From Enterococcus canintestini (GTDB lineage: Bacteria; Bacillota; Bacilli; Lactobacillales; Enterococcaceae), in the NCBI RefSeq assembly GCF_001885735.1, contig NZ_JXKG01000001.1:124001-188000 (forward strand): 64,000 nt of DNA, in the 5' to 3' direction. The notes beneath the pieces were generated by a model. It was given only the letters and a program-made list of their open reading frames with translations, was not told the DNA's origin and ran no database searches. The translations under genes were made by a program, and so were the position numbers. Within the stretch, counting starts at the first letter, position 1; each line of letters starts with the position of its first letter. Shown here piece after piece: positions 25,865-35,764 of the stretch.

Positions 25865-28800
25865 GTGGAAAAAATTGCAGAGAAAAACTTGATGTATGAT
25901 CCCAAGTTTGAAAAAGATGCGTGTGGAATGGGCTTTATCGCGCAAAAAGATGGCCAAGCCTCTCACCAATTAGTTGAACACGCCTTAACAATGTTAGAAC
26001 GAATGAACCACCGAGGCGGGACGGGCGCCCAACCAGATACTGGCGATGGTGCGGGTATTTTAATGGCGTTACCAGATCGCTTTTTTCGTAAAAAAGCTAG
26101 CGAAGCGGGGATAACTTTACCTCAAAATGGTGATTATGCTGTCGCAATGTTATTTTTACCAAAAGACAAAGTTCAAAAAGAACAAATGACCCAAGTGTTA
26201 ATCGAAGATATTCTAAAAGCGGGTTATGACGTATTATGGTCTAGAGATGTCCCGTATAATTTTTATGAATGTGGCCCAGGCGCCCAAGCTGTAATGCCGA
26301 ATTTTTTACAACTTTTCATCGAAAAACCATTAGATGTTAAAAGTGGCCGGGATTTTGAAGACCAACTATTTCGTTTAAGACGTAAAATTGAAAAAGCCTA
26401 CAATCCAACCGAATTGGTAATTTGTAGTCTTTCAGCCAAAACAATTGTTTATAAAGGAATGTTGCACGCGTATCAAGTTGGCCGCTTTTATCCAGATTTA
26501 AAAGATGAATTAATGGAAACAAGCATTGCTTTAACGCATTCTCGTTTTTCAACGAATACTTTTCCAAGTTGGGACCGAGCGCAACCATTTCGTTTTTTGG
26601 CACATAATGGCGAAATTAACACATTACGTGGTGCAGAAAACTGGATGCATAGCCATAAAATTGAAATTTATAACGAAGATAATTCCGATTCAGCTAAATT
26701 AGAAAATTGTTTAGAATATTTGTATCGTAATGGCCGAGATATCCCTCACGCTTTAATGATGATGGTGCCAGAAGCATGGTCCAAAGAAGCCAATTTATCA
26801 AAAGAATTACAAGCATTTAATGAATACAACGCTAGTTTTATGGCTCCTTTTGATGGGCCAGCCGCTTTATGTTTTACCGATGGTGAAATGGTTGGCGCTG
26901 CATTAGATAGAAATGGGTTACGTCCTTCTCGTTATTCTATTACAAAAGATGGTTTAATTGTCGTAGCCTCAGAGTCGGGTGTAGTTGACTTAGCTCCTAA
27001 TGAAGTGATTGAAAAGGGGGTTTTAGGTCCAGCCAATTTATTTATTGTCGATACAAAAAAAGGTAAAATCTATCGCAATGATGAAATTCGTCAAAAGTAC
27101 GCTACCGCTAAGCCTTATGAAAAGTGGTTAGCTGAAAAGAGAATTAATTTAGATGAAATAAAGCCGCCAAAGAAAAAAAATTGCGTTATGACTGAAAAAG
27201 AAATGAGACATTTGTGGCAATTAAATGGATATACAGATGAGATTTTAAGAACGGTGATTCTACCGATGGCCCAAAACGGCGAAGAGCCTGTCATCTCGAT
27301 GGGATTTGATTCACCTTTAGCTGTTTTAAGTGACAAGCCTCAATCGTTGTTTACTTATTTTAAACAGCAATTTGCGCAAGTCACCAATCCGCCGATTGAT
27401 GCGATTCGCGAAAAATTAGTCATCGGTACTGAACTTTTCTTAGGTAGAGATAGCGATATACGTCAAGATCAAGCACAAAATTGCAATAAAGTAAAAATTG
27501 CGAGTCCAATTTTAAATACGACAGAATTTGAAAAGTTATTGACGATTGATTGTGACCAGCAAAAGACTGTGGTTCAATCGATTTTATATCCGGTAAATGA
27601 AGAAGACCCAAATAGCCTACAACAAGCATTAGAGCGCGTGTTTAAAGAAGCGGAAACAAAAATTGATAACGGTGGTACGATTATTGTTTTAAGTGATCGA
27701 AATCGAAAAAAAGGTGAGCTGGCGATTCCAATTTTATTAGCTGTTTCAGGCTTGCATAATTATCTTGTTGCGCGGGGCAAGGGCTCATTAGCCTCGATTG
27801 TAGCTGATACTGCCGAGGCTTGTGAAGTTCATCACTGCGCGATGTTAGTCGGATATGGTGCAAGCGGCGTGCATCCATACTTGGCTTATGCTTCCCTTTC
27901 TGCCTATAATTTAAGTGATAAAGTTGAAAATTTCCGAACAGCTTGTGAAAAAGGTCTAATTAAAGTAATGTCACGTATGGGAATTTCAACGGTAGCAGGG
28001 TATCACGGCGCACAATTATTTGAAGCAGTAGGAATTTCAAGTGCTGTAATCGAGCAATATTTCACCGGTACTGCAAGTAGAATTGGTGGGCTGAATTTAG
28101 CACAAATTGAAGCAGAGTATTACGCCCACTATCAAAAAGCTTTTGGACCAACCGCCAACGATTATTTACCTTCAGGCGGGAGTTATCAGTATAAAGCAGA
28201 CGGCGAGCATCATTTATTTAATCCCAAAACTATTTATAATTTTCAAAAAGCTGTTCGCAATGGAAGCTATGCGCTTTATAAGGATTATGCAAATGCAATG
28301 AATGAAGAAGCCCTTAAAACTCCAACCACTTTGCGGGCAATGTGGGAATTTAAAAAAGAACGCCCTGCAATTACTTTAGCTGAGGTTGAACCAGCAACAG
28401 ACATCGTGAAACGTTTTAAAGTAGGTGCCATGTCTTATGGTTCTTTAAGTGAAGAAGCACATAAATGTTTAGCTGAAGCCATGAACTCGATTGGAGCAAA
28501 ATCAAATAGTGGTGAAGGTGGCGAAAATCGTGATCGTTTTAAACCGCTACCAGATGGTCGAAACTTTAACAGTAAGATTAAACAAGTTGCTTCAGGGCGT
28601 TTTGGCGTAAATGCGGAATATTTAATGAGTGCTGAAGAGCTACAAATTAAAGTTGCGCAAGGGGCAAAACCAGGTGAAGGAGGACAATTACCAGGCAATA
28701 AAGTCTTTCCTTGGGTAGCCGAAATTCGTGGTTCAACCCCTGGGGTGCGCTTAATTTCACCACCACCGCATCATGATATTTACTCAATTGAAGATTTGGC

Positions 28801-30358
28801 CCAACTGATTTATGATTTAAAAACGATTAATCCTTATGCAAAAATTAATGTGAAATTAGTTTCTTCAACTGGTGTGGGAACGATTGCAACCGGAGTCGTC
28901 AAAGCTGGAGCTGATGTAGTCGTGATTTCTGGTTACGATGGCGGAACGGGTGCTTCTCCGCGCAATTCAGTGCGGGATGCAGGATTACCTTGGGAAATGG
29001 GCTTAGCCGAAGCGCATCAAACTTTAGCGCTAAATAATTTGCGTCAACGGGTTACTTTGGAAACTGATGGTAAGTTAATGACAGGAAAAGATCTTGCGAT
29101 TGCAGCCTTATTAGGAGCGGAAGAATATAGTTTTGCTTCATTAGCCTTGGTAGCAATTGGTTGTGTTATGATGCGAGTTTGTAGTTTAAACACTTGTCCT
29201 GTTGGTGTAGCGACACAAAACCCAGCTTTACGCCAGTTTTTTGCCGGAAAACCAGAACACGTAGTAAACGCAATGATGTTTTTAGCTGAAGATTTAAGAG
29301 AAATTATGGCTGAATTAGGCTTTAAAACAGTTGATGAAATGATTGGTCATACAGAAGTCTTAAAACCGCGTTATGTGGCAAAAGGTAAGGCAAAATCGCT
29401 TGATTATTCGAAACTATTAGCCACAACTACAGGAATTGAGCGCAAGGTAGTTGATCCATTCTTAGAAAAACGGCAGTGGCCATTATTAGATGATTACGCA
29501 GCCGCAGCGATTGCAGCCAAACAAACTGTCACAGTTAAAGAAACCATCAATAATGTCAAACGAAGTGTTGGTGCGCGAATGGGGGGCTGGATTGCAGAAC
29601 GTTTTGGTAATTACACCTTAACTGCTGGCTTATTAAAATATGAGTACCAAGGAATTGCGGGCCAAAGCTTTGGTGCATTTACCACCCAAGGAATGGAATT
29701 AAAACTGATCGGAGAAGCCAATGATTATGTGGCCAAAGGATTGAGTGGAGGACGCTTAATTATTGTTCCACCTGAAGATGCAGCGTATGATACCAATCAC
29801 TCACCGATTGTAGGTAACGTAGCTTGTTTTGGCGCAAATAAAGGCGAAGCTTATTTTAGAGGTTTAGCAGGAGAGCGCTTTTGTGTCCGTAACAGTGGAG
29901 CGATGGTTGTCGTTGAAGGTGTCGGTGATAACGGGTGTGAATATATGACCGGTGGTGTAGCAGTTATTTTAGGTAAAACGGGTCGGAATTTTGCCGCGGG
30001 TATGTCTGGTGGGTTAGCTTATATTTATGATCCTGAGAAGAATTTTCCACCAAACTGCAATCTGGAAATGGTGGAACTTTATCCGCTTGATGCCCAAGAT
30101 AAAATCTTAAAAGAACTAATTGAAAAGCATTTGCAATATACGGCTTCACCGATTGCTAGTGAAATTTTAGCTAATTGGGACACAGCAGCAAAAGATTTTG
30201 TGAAAGTCTATCCCAAAGAATTTCATGCGGTCAATGATGCACTAAATGATTTGGCTAGTGAAGGTTTAGCTGGCGCTGCGCTTTTAAATGCAGCTTTTGA
30301 AAAAGTAATTGGTGCCAAAAAAGAAGCTGTTTCAGTTTTAAGAAAGGAGCGTGACTAA
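25865..30358 (+). CDS. gltB: Glutamate synthase large subunit
   Basis: GltB makes glutamate from glutamine and 2-oxoglutarate with electrons from GltD. The 1497 aa begin with a short propeptide; Cys20 in KDACGMGF becomes the N-terminal nucleophile of the class II amidotransferase domain (about 20-420). A central domain follows, then the FMN/2-oxoglutarate synthase barrel (about 800-1180) with the 3Fe-4S cysteines in GCVMMRVCSLNTCPVGVAT, and the C-terminal beta-helix GXGXG domain (about 1230-1480). The start codon is GTG, with GTAGGTG upstream. gltD starts two bases after the stop. Many enterococci are glutamate auxotrophs, so a full GOGAT is notable. Confidence 0.95.
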   Translation: MEKIAEKNLMYDPKFEKDACGMGFIAQKDGQASHQLVEHALTMLERMNHRGGTGAQPDTGDGAGILMALPDRFFRKKASEAGITLPQNGDYAVAMLFLPKDKVQKEQMTQVLIEDILKAGYDVLWSRDVPYNFYECGPGAQAVMPNFLQLFIEKPLDVKSGRDFEDQLFRLRRKIEKAYNPTELVICSLSAKTIVYKGMLHAYQVGRFYPDLKDELMETSIALTHSRFSTNTFPSWDRAQPFRFLAHNGEINTLRGAENWMHSHKIEIYNEDNSDSAKLENCLEYLYRNGRDIPHALMMMVPEAWSKEANLSKELQAFNEYNASFMAPFDGPAALCFTDGEMVGAALDRNGLRPSRYSITKDGLIVVASESGVVDLAPNEVIEKGVLGPANLFIVDTKKGKIYRNDEIRQKYATAKPYEKWLAEKRINLDEIKPPKKKNCVMTEKEMRHLWQLNGYTDEILRTVILPMAQNGEEPVISMGFDSPLAVLSDKPQSLFTYFKQQFAQVTNPPIDAIREKLVIGTELFLGRDSDIRQDQAQNCNKVKIASPILNTTEFEKLLTIDCDQQKTVVQSILYPVNEEDPNSLQQALERVFKEAETKIDNGGTIIVLSDRNRKKGELAIPILLAVSGLHNYLVARGKGSLASIVADTAEACEVHHCAMLVGYGASGVHPYLAYASLSAYNLSDKVENFRTACEKGLIKVMSRMGISTVAGYHGAQLFEAVGISSAVIEQYFTGTASRIGGLNLAQIEAEYYAHYQKAFGPTANDYLPSGGSYQYKADGEHHLFNPKTIYNFQKAVRNGSYALYKDYANAMNEEALKTPTTLRAMWEFKKERPAITLAEVEPATDIVKRFKVGAMSYGSLSEEAHKCLAEAMNSIGAKSNSGEGGENRDRFKPLPDGRNFNSKIKQVASGRFGVNAEYLMSAEELQIKVAQGAKPGEGGQLPGNKVFPWVAEIRGSTPGVRLISPPPHHDIYSIEDLAQLIYDLKTINPYAKINVKLVSSTGVGTIATGVVKAGADVVVISGYDGGTGASPRNSVRDAGLPWEMGLAEAHQTLALNNLRQRVTLETDGKLMTGKDLAIAALLGAEEYSFASLALVAIGCVMMRVCSLNTCPVGVATQNPALRQFFAGKPEHVVNAMMFLAEDLREIMAELGFKTVDEMIGHTEVLKPRYVAKGKAKSLDYSKLLATTTGIERKVVDPFLEKRQWPLLDDYAAAAIAAKQTVTVKETINNVKRSVGARMGGWIAERFGNYTLTAGLLKYEYQGIAGQSFGAFTTQGMELKLIGEANDYVAKGLSGGRLIIVPPEDAAYDTNHSPIVGNVACFGANKGEAYFRGLAGERFCVRNSGAMVVVEGVGDNGCEYMTGGVAVILGKTGRNFAAGMSGGLAYIYDPEKNFPPNCNLEMVELYPLDAQDKILKELIEKHLQYTASPIASEILANWDTAAKDFVKVYPKEFHAVNDALNDLASEGLAGAALLNAAFEKVIGAKKEAVSVLRKERD

Positions 30359-30359
30359 T

Positions 30360-31799
30360 TTGGCAGATCCATTTGGCTTTTTAAACTATCAACGTCAAGA
30401 CAATCCTTTTCGCGCCGTAGATCTTAGGATAAATGACTGGCATGAATTACAAGAACCACTTTTGGAAGAGCAAAGAAGACAACAAGCAGCCCGTTGCATG
30501 AATTGTGGTATTCCTTTTTGTCATTCGGGGACCTTTTATGGCGTGCAGAAAGTTGCTTCTGGTTGCCCCAATGACAATTTGATTCCAGAATGGAACGATT
30601 TACTTTACCAAGGACGTTTTAAGGCGGCTTTTGAGCGCTTAGCTAAAACTAATCCTTTGCCAGAAATGACGGGTCGCGTTTGTCCTGCCCCTTGTGAAAA
30701 AGGCTGTACGGAATCGCTAAATGGTTCAGGCGTAACTATTCATGATAATGAACGTTTCATTATTGATAAGGCGTTTGAAGAAGGCTGGGTGAAAGACAGT
30801 GGCGTTCCCGCCTGTAAAACGAATTTTAAGGTTGCTATTGTCGGTAGCGGGCCGGCAGGATTATCAGCAGCTTGGCGATTAAATCAATTAGGTCATAACG
30901 TAACCGTTTATGAACGAAGTGATCGTTTTGGTGGCCTGTTAATGTATGGAATACCAAATATGAAATTAGATAAAGATATCGTGTTACGTCGCGTGGCGCT
31001 GATGCAAGAACTTGGTATCACTTTTATTGCTAATACTGAAGTCGGCGTAGACATTACAGTAGCCACATTGGAAAAAGAATTTGATCGGATCATTTTAGCC
31101 ACTGGTGCCAGTGTGCCGCGGGACTTAGACGTTACTGGTCGCCATTTCCAAGGAATTCAATTTGCGGTGGATTATTTAACTGAAGCCACAAAAGATGTGT
31201 TAAAACATGGAAAAAAAGCGACGAGTAAGAAATTAGCGGGAAAACATGTAGTCGTAATTGGTGGAGGGGATACCGGCAATGACTGTATCGCTGCGGCAAT
31301 TCGTCAAGGAGCTGCTACGGTTAAGCAGTTGGAAATTACACCTGCGCTACCGGCACAACGCACAGATCAAAATCCTTGGCCGGAATATCCTTTAACAGGA
31401 AAAGTAGGCTACGGACAAGAAGAAGCGCTGCAAAAATTTGGTGAACCTATTACCACTTATAGTACTACTACTACTGGTTTTATTGGAGCAGAAAGAGGAC
31501 AAGTAATCGGGGTTGAAACAATTGCCGTTGATCAAAATTTAAAACCAATTCCAGAGACCAATCAAGTTGTACGTGCTGATCTTGTTTTACTAGCGATGGG
31601 CTTTTTAGGAGCAGAGCAAAGTTTATTTGAACAATTTGGAATTTCAGAAATTTATGATGATTATACTACTAATAATGAACGGATATTAGTAGCCGGAGAT
31701 GCGAAAAGAGGACCAAGCTTAGTAATTTGGGCGATTCGTGAAGGACGTAAAACAGCTGAAAAAGTTGATGAAGCGTTGCGAGCGCTAGTTTATCAATAA
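30360..31799 (+). CDS. gltD: Glutamate synthase small subunit (NADPH)
   Basis: GltD oxidises NADPH and passes electrons through FAD and 4Fe-4S centres to GltB. The 479-aa product has N-terminal Fe-S cysteines in CMNCGIPFCHSG and GRVCPAPCEKGC (about 40-120), the FAD motif VGSGPAGLSAAWRLNQLG (about 160) and the NADPH motif VIGGGDTGNDC (about 300). A GTG at 30351 is in frame, but AAAGGAG ends at 30349. TTG 30360 has ten bases of spacing and begins MADPFGFLNYQR, so TTG is my choice. It is tightly coupled to gltB and followed by a strong terminator. Confidence 0.94.
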   Translation: MADPFGFLNYQRQDNPFRAVDLRINDWHELQEPLLEEQRRQQAARCMNCGIPFCHSGTFYGVQKVASGCPNDNLIPEWNDLLYQGRFKAAFERLAKTNPLPEMTGRVCPAPCEKGCTESLNGSGVTIHDNERFIIDKAFEEGWVKDSGVPACKTNFKVAIVGSGPAGLSAAWRLNQLGHNVTVYERSDRFGGLLMYGIPNMKLDKDIVLRRVALMQELGITFIANTEVGVDITVATLEKEFDRIILATGASVPRDLDVTGRHFQGIQFAVDYLTEATKDVLKHGKKATSKKLAGKHVVVIGGGDTGNDCIAAAIRQGAATVKQLEITPALPAQRTDQNPWPEYPLTGKVGYGQEEALQKFGEPITTYSTTTTGFIGAERGQVIGVETIAVDQNLKPIPETNQVVRADLVLLAMGFLGAEQSLFEQFGISEIYDDYTTNNERILVAGDAKRGPSLVIWAIREGRKTAEKVDEALRALVYQ

Positions 31800-31820
31800 A
31801 TCAATTGCAATTAAAAAAGT

Positions 31821-31861
31821 AGAGGAGGTGTGACAAAGTCTTGTCATACCTCCTCTTTTCG
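31821..31861 (+). terminator. gltBD terminator
   Basis: AGAGGAGGT (31821-31829) pairs with ACCTCCTCT (31848-31856), and TGACAA pairs with TTGTCA inside, then TTTTC. The bases after it (31857-31886) resemble those after the ftsX terminator. Confidence 0.85.
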
Positions 31862-31974
31862 AATAAACGTTGTGACAAAAGCAGATTCTGTTACAACTTT
31901 TTTTATTTTACCTGTGCTATTTGCTTTTTTAGCTTATAGTGAGGCTTTACCTCAAACGGCGGATATAATGGTTT

Positions 31975-33495
31975 TTACAATAAATTTCGTTCTTTGTACC
32001 ATTCATCTGGTTGCCAGATCCAGTTGAAACCATCTTTTTCAAGTAAATCAAAGGCTGCTTGTGGTCCCATAGTACCAGCGGCATAGTTAGGAAAATCTGG
32101 TGTTTGTTTATCCCAAGCAAAGCGAATACGATCGACAATCCGCCAAGATTGTGCCACTTCATCCCAATGGGTGAAATTAGTGCTATCACCATTTAACGCA
32201 TCAAAAATTAAACGTTCATAAGCTTCAGGAGAATTTTCTACCATTTCAGCAGTATTACGATAATCTAATTTCACAGGTTTAGTCGAATAACCTTGACCAA
32301 TTTCTTTACCGTTTAAACTCATACTAAAGCCTTCAGTCGGCTGAATATAAATTGTCAATACATTTGGTGGTAATTCACTTTGAGTACCTACTTCTGTTGT
32401 ACTAGAGCGAAAAACGTTAATTGGCACTTGTTTAAAGACAATATTAATACGCGTACCTTTTTCTGTTAACCGTTTCCCTGTACGCACGTAAAAAGGTACC
32501 CCCGACCAGCGGAAGTTATCAATTAAAAATTTACCGGCTACGAAAGTTTCTGTATTCGAATCTTCAGCTACATTTGGTTCGTGACGGTAGTCGATAAATT
32601 CTTTATCAGCGAGTTTTCCTTTGGTATATTGACCTCTAACAAAGTTTTCCTGCACTTCTTTTTCTGAATAAAGGCGTACCGCATTTAATGCTTTTATTTT
32701 CTCACTTCGGATGGCTTCTTCAGTGAAGGCTACAGGAGGTTCCATTGCCAGTAAAGAAAGTACTTGTAAGATATGGTTTTGCACCATGTCTTTTAAAGCC
32801 CCACTTTGATCATAATAGCCTCCGCGATCTTCAACCCCTAAATTTTCAGCCAAAGTAATTTGTACGTTATCGATATAGCGTTGGTTCCAAAGGGATTCAA
32901 ATAAATTATTAGCAAAACGAATTGCTGAGATATTTTGCACCATTTCTTTACCTAAATAATGATCAATGCGATAAATATCTTTTTCAGCAAAGACTTGATT
33001 AATCTCATTGTTTAATTCATTGGCTGATTTAAAATCAGAGCCAAAAGGTTTTTCAATAATTACACGGTGATAGCCGTTAGTAGCAAGCATGCCACTTTCT
33101 TTTAATTGGGTTACAATCGTACCAAAAAAACGTGGTGACATGGCAAGATAATAAAGGCGATTGCCACCTAGCTGATATTTTTCGTTCAATTTATTTGTTA
33201 AGTCTTTTAAAACAGTGTAATGGCTAGTATCAGAAACATCGTGAGATTGATAGTAAAAGTGGCTGGCAAATTTTTCTGCTTCTTCTGGAGTAGGGTTTAG
33301 TGATGCGATTGCTTCTTTTACTACTTCATGATAATAATCATCACTCCAAGGTCTTCTAGCAGTACCAATAACAGCAAAACACTCATTTAAATCGCCTTTT
33401 TTATATAAACGAAATAAAGAGGGGTATAATTTGCGTTTGGCAAGGTCTCCGGTAGCACCGAAGATGGTAAACAAGACATTTGTATTTTCAGTCAT
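31975..33495 (-). CDS. zwf: Glucose-6-phosphate 1-dehydrogenase
   Basis: This enzyme catalyses the first oxidative pentose-phosphate step, glucose-6-phosphate to 6-phosphogluconolactone with NADP. The 506 aa have the coenzyme motif IFGATGDLAKRKLYPSL (about 10), the active-site signature YRIDHYLGKEMVQNI (about 175) and EKPFGSD. GGAGAGATCAC precedes the ATG at 33495. It is transcribed on the minus strand 11 nt downstream of the DtxR-type regulator gene, and the two may share a transcript. In E. faecalis, as I recall, zwf directly follows ileS in the gene order; here gltBD intervenes. Confidence 0.96.
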   Translation of the reverse strand: MTENTNVLFTIFGATGDLAKRKLYPSLFRLYKKGDLNECFAVIGTARRPWSDDYYHEVVKEAIASLNPTPEEAEKFASHFYYQSHDVSDTSHYTVLKDLTNKLNEKYQLGGNRLYYLAMSPRFFGTIVTQLKESGMLATNGYHRVIIEKPFGSDFKSANELNNEINQVFAEKDIYRIDHYLGKEMVQNISAIRFANNLFESLWNQRYIDNVQITLAENLGVEDRGGYYDQSGALKDMVQNHILQVLSLLAMEPPVAFTEEAIRSEKIKALNAVRLYSEKEVQENFVRGQYTKGKLADKEFIDYRHEPNVAEDSNTETFVAGKFLIDNFRWSGVPFYVRTGKRLTEKGTRINIVFKQVPINVFRSSTTEVGTQSELPPNVLTIYIQPTEGFSMSLNGKEIGQGYSTKPVKLDYRNTAEMVENSPEAYERLIFDALNGDSTNFTHWDEVAQSWRIVDRIRFAWDKQTPDFPNYAAGTMGPQAAFDLLEKDGFNWIWQPDEWYKERNLL

Positions 33496-33506
33496 GTGAT
33501 CTCTCC

Positions 33507-34154
33507 TTACAATTTATCGACAAAAATCGTATTGGCAGCCTTATAGCTTACGGCCATGGTTTTTTGTTCGTTACTAATAGTAATAGGTCCTTCATAAGGT
33601 GCAATATCTGTAATGATGTACTCTTCATGGATTACTAAATCAATACTAACTAAATAATCCAATAATTCTCGCTCGTCTAAGACCCGGGCGATTTTAACTT
33701 TGGTACCAATTGGAAAGTCAGTGAGAGTTTGGCGTTTCTTCTCAGTAACTAACGAATTTTCAGCTGGTATTTGCCCACCGTGAGGACAATAAGGTGGATG
33801 GTTTAAATAATCATCTAAACGTTTTGCTAATTTATGAGAAGTAACATGTTCTAATACTTCAGCATCATCATGAACTTCATTCCAAGAGTAGTGGAGGTGT
33901 TCAACGAGAAAGACTTCCCAAAGTCTGTGTTTTCGCACTAAGTCACTCGCTCTTTTTTTGCCAGTCTCTGTTAGTTGGACACCTTGGTAAGCAGTGTGTT
34001 CAACAAGGCCTTCTTTTACAAGTTTTGACAACATTTCGCTGACAGAAGCTGGTGAAACACTTAATCCAGCTACGATTTGCTTATTGCTGATTTTTTCTTC
34101 GTCGCCTCCTAGTTCCAAAATTAATTTTAAATAATCTTCGCGATTAGGTGTCAC
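33507..34154 (-). CDS. DtxR/MntR-family metal-dependent repressor
   Basis: The 215-aa regulator has an N-terminal winged helix (about 5-65; VAGLSVSPASVSEMLSKLV is the recognition helix), a metal-binding/dimerisation domain (about 65-140, HRLWEVFLVEHLHYSW and DDAEVLEHVTS) and a C-terminal FeoA/SH3-like domain (about 155-215). It would sense Mn2+ or Fe2+. TTG 34163 is in frame, but AAAGGA ends directly before it; GTG 34154, nine bases on, is the better start. An inverted repeat over the upstream -10 suggests autoregulation. It is probably co-transcribed with zwf. The metal cannot be assigned. Confidence 0.88.
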   Translation of the reverse strand: MTPNREDYLKLILELGGDEEKISNKQIVAGLSVSPASVSEMLSKLVKEGLVEHTAYQGVQLTETGKKRASDLVRKHRLWEVFLVEHLHYSWNEVHDDAEVLEHVTSHKLAKRLDDYLNHPPYCPHGGQIPAENSLVTEKKRQTLTDFPIGTKVKIARVLDERELLDYLVSIDLVIHEEYIITDIAPYEGPITISNEQKTMAVSYKAANTIFVDKL

Positions 34155-34172
34155 AGGAGTCAATCCTTTCTG

Positions 34173-34217
34173 GTGAATCGTTCATTCACAGTGACCAGAT
34201 AATGGAATTATATCTGG
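34173..34217 (-). promoter_or_regulatory. Promoter -10 and operator-like palindromes of the dtxR-type gene
   Basis: CCAGATA (34195-34201) and TATCTGG (34211-34217) form a perfect 7-bp inverted repeat with a 9-bp spacer. A minus-strand TATAAT (34206-34211) lies inside it. GTGAAT (34173-34178) with ATTCAC (34184-34189) forms a second palindrome nearer the gene. No good -35 is visible. The rest of the 380-nt gap up to 34534 holds only the pepS terminator. Confidence 0.55.
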
Positions 34218-34405
34218 CTATCACATCAAATTTTACCAAAAAAATGCAGTATTTACTATGTTTTCAGCTTGAAGTTTGCCGGTTTAAGCTACTGAATCGT
34301 AAAAAAGAAAAGTACAGTTAACTTTTTATACTTATTTAAGCTAGAAAAGCTAAACCAGCTTTTTAATATTTTAATCAGATTTTTAAAAGTAAGGGAAAAT
34401 AAAAA

Positions 34406-34438
34406 TACCGACCTAAAAAGTTAGCTTTTAGGTCGGTA
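34406..34438 (-). terminator. Terminator of the M29 aminopeptidase gene
   Basis: TACCGACCTAAAA (34406-34418) pairs with TTTTAGGTCGGTA (34426-34438). The plus-strand A-rich flank at 34394-34405 gives a T-run on the minus strand, so it ends the aminopeptidase transcript. Confidence 0.82.
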
Positions 34439-34534
34439 TAAAATCTAATTGTTACAAGATGATGTTGTAAACATACTCAATTTAGTTACAGATTGGTATA
34501 AGATTAAAAGGTACTTACGAGGCAACTTAAAGCG

Positions 34535-35764
34535 TTACGCCCAATCTCCATTGCGGAAAACAGGAACACGCGTACCATCTTTACGAATACCGTCAATGTT
34601 CATTTTATCTGATCCTACCATAAAGTCGACGTGTGTCTGACTGCGGTTTAAACCATGCGCTTTTAATTCTTCTTCACTCATCTCAGTGCCCCCTTGTAGA
34701 CTAAAGGCATAGGCAGAACCTAATGCTAAGTGGTTAGAAGCATTTTCATCAAAAAGGGTATTGAAAAAAGTAATGCCAGATTGTGAGATTGGAGAAGGAT
34801 CAGGTACCAATGCCACTTCACCTAAGCTTTTAGCACCTTCATCAGTATCCAATAATTTGGCTAAGACATCTTGACCTTCTTCGGCTGAAAAATCAACGAC
34901 TTTGCCATCTTTAAAGGTAAATTTCATTCCTGAAATAATAGAGCCGGCATAGCTTAATGGCTTTGTACTTGAAATAACGCCATCAATGCGACGGAAATCT
35001 GGTGCCGTGAAGACTTCTTCAGTTGGCATGTTGGCCATAAATTCTTCACCGCGGGCATTAAAACTGCCAGCACCTTCCCACAAATGATTTTCAGGCAAGC
35101 CAATAATTAAATCGGTTCCTGGTGCGGTATAATGTAAGGCTGAAAATTGTTCCTTGTTTAATTCTGCAGCTTTATTTCGCAATGTTTCATCATGCTGTTT
35201 CCAAGCTGCAATCGGATCTTCATGGTCAATGCGAGTCGTTTTAAAGATTTCTTCCCATAATTTCATTTGTGCTTCTTGTGGCTCAAGCTCAGGAAAGACT
35301 TTTTGTGCCCATTCTTGACCAGCTGCTGCTACCACAGTCCAGCTTACTTTATTTGCTTGGGTCGCTTTGCGTAAATTCATCATAGCTTTTCCAGTCGCAG
35401 CTTGATAAGTCGCAACGCGATCCGCATTCACACCAGCTAACGCCCCAGGATCAGAAGAAACAACACTAATTCGGCTGGCACCTTTTTTAAGCCAATCGTC
35501 TGTTTGTGCAACTTTATAGGCGGGAATATTTTCTAAACGATCTTCTTGGGCATGTAAAAGAAATTCTCGTTGGATTTTATCATCTGTCCACTGTACGATC
35601 ACTTCAGCTGCCCCTAATTTATAAGCTTTTTCGGTAATAAGACGAGCCAATGGTGCTTGGTCGACACTAATTTGCAACACCACAGTATGTCCTTTTGAAA
35701 CATTAACACCAACTGCGACAATTAGTTCAGCGTACTTCGCTAAATTTTTGTTAAAATTTGTCAT
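34535..35764 (-). CDS. pepS: M29-family aminopeptidase (PepS/AmpS type)
   Basis: This 409-aa cytosolic two-metal aminopeptidase releases N-terminal residues from peptides and supplies amino acids. The M29 pattern is clear: NLAKYAELIVAVGVNVSKGH at the N-terminus, the metal-binding IIGLPENHLWEGAG and FMANMPTEEVFTAPD (about 240-275), and the C-terminal HALGSAY-like region (HLALGSAYAFSL) with SQTHVDFMVGS. GGAGGT lies upstream of the ATG at 35764. It is monocistronic, with its own terminator, and divergent from the TetR gene across 259 nt. Whether that regulator controls it cannot be told. Confidence 0.92.
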   Translation of the reverse strand: MTNFNKNLAKYAELIVAVGVNVSKGHTVVLQISVDQAPLARLITEKAYKLGAAEVIVQWTDDKIQREFLLHAQEDRLENIPAYKVAQTDDWLKKGASRISVVSSDPGALAGVNADRVATYQAATGKAMMNLRKATQANKVSWTVVAAAGQEWAQKVFPELEPQEAQMKLWEEIFKTTRIDHEDPIAAWKQHDETLRNKAAELNKEQFSALHYTAPGTDLIIGLPENHLWEGAGSFNARGEEFMANMPTEEVFTAPDFRRIDGVISSTKPLSYAGSIISGMKFTFKDGKVVDFSAEEGQDVLAKLLDTDEGAKSLGEVALVPDPSPISQSGITFFNTLFDENASNHLALGSAYAFSLQGGTEMSEEELKAHGLNRSQTHVDFMVGSDKMNIDGIRKDGTRVPVFRNGDWA

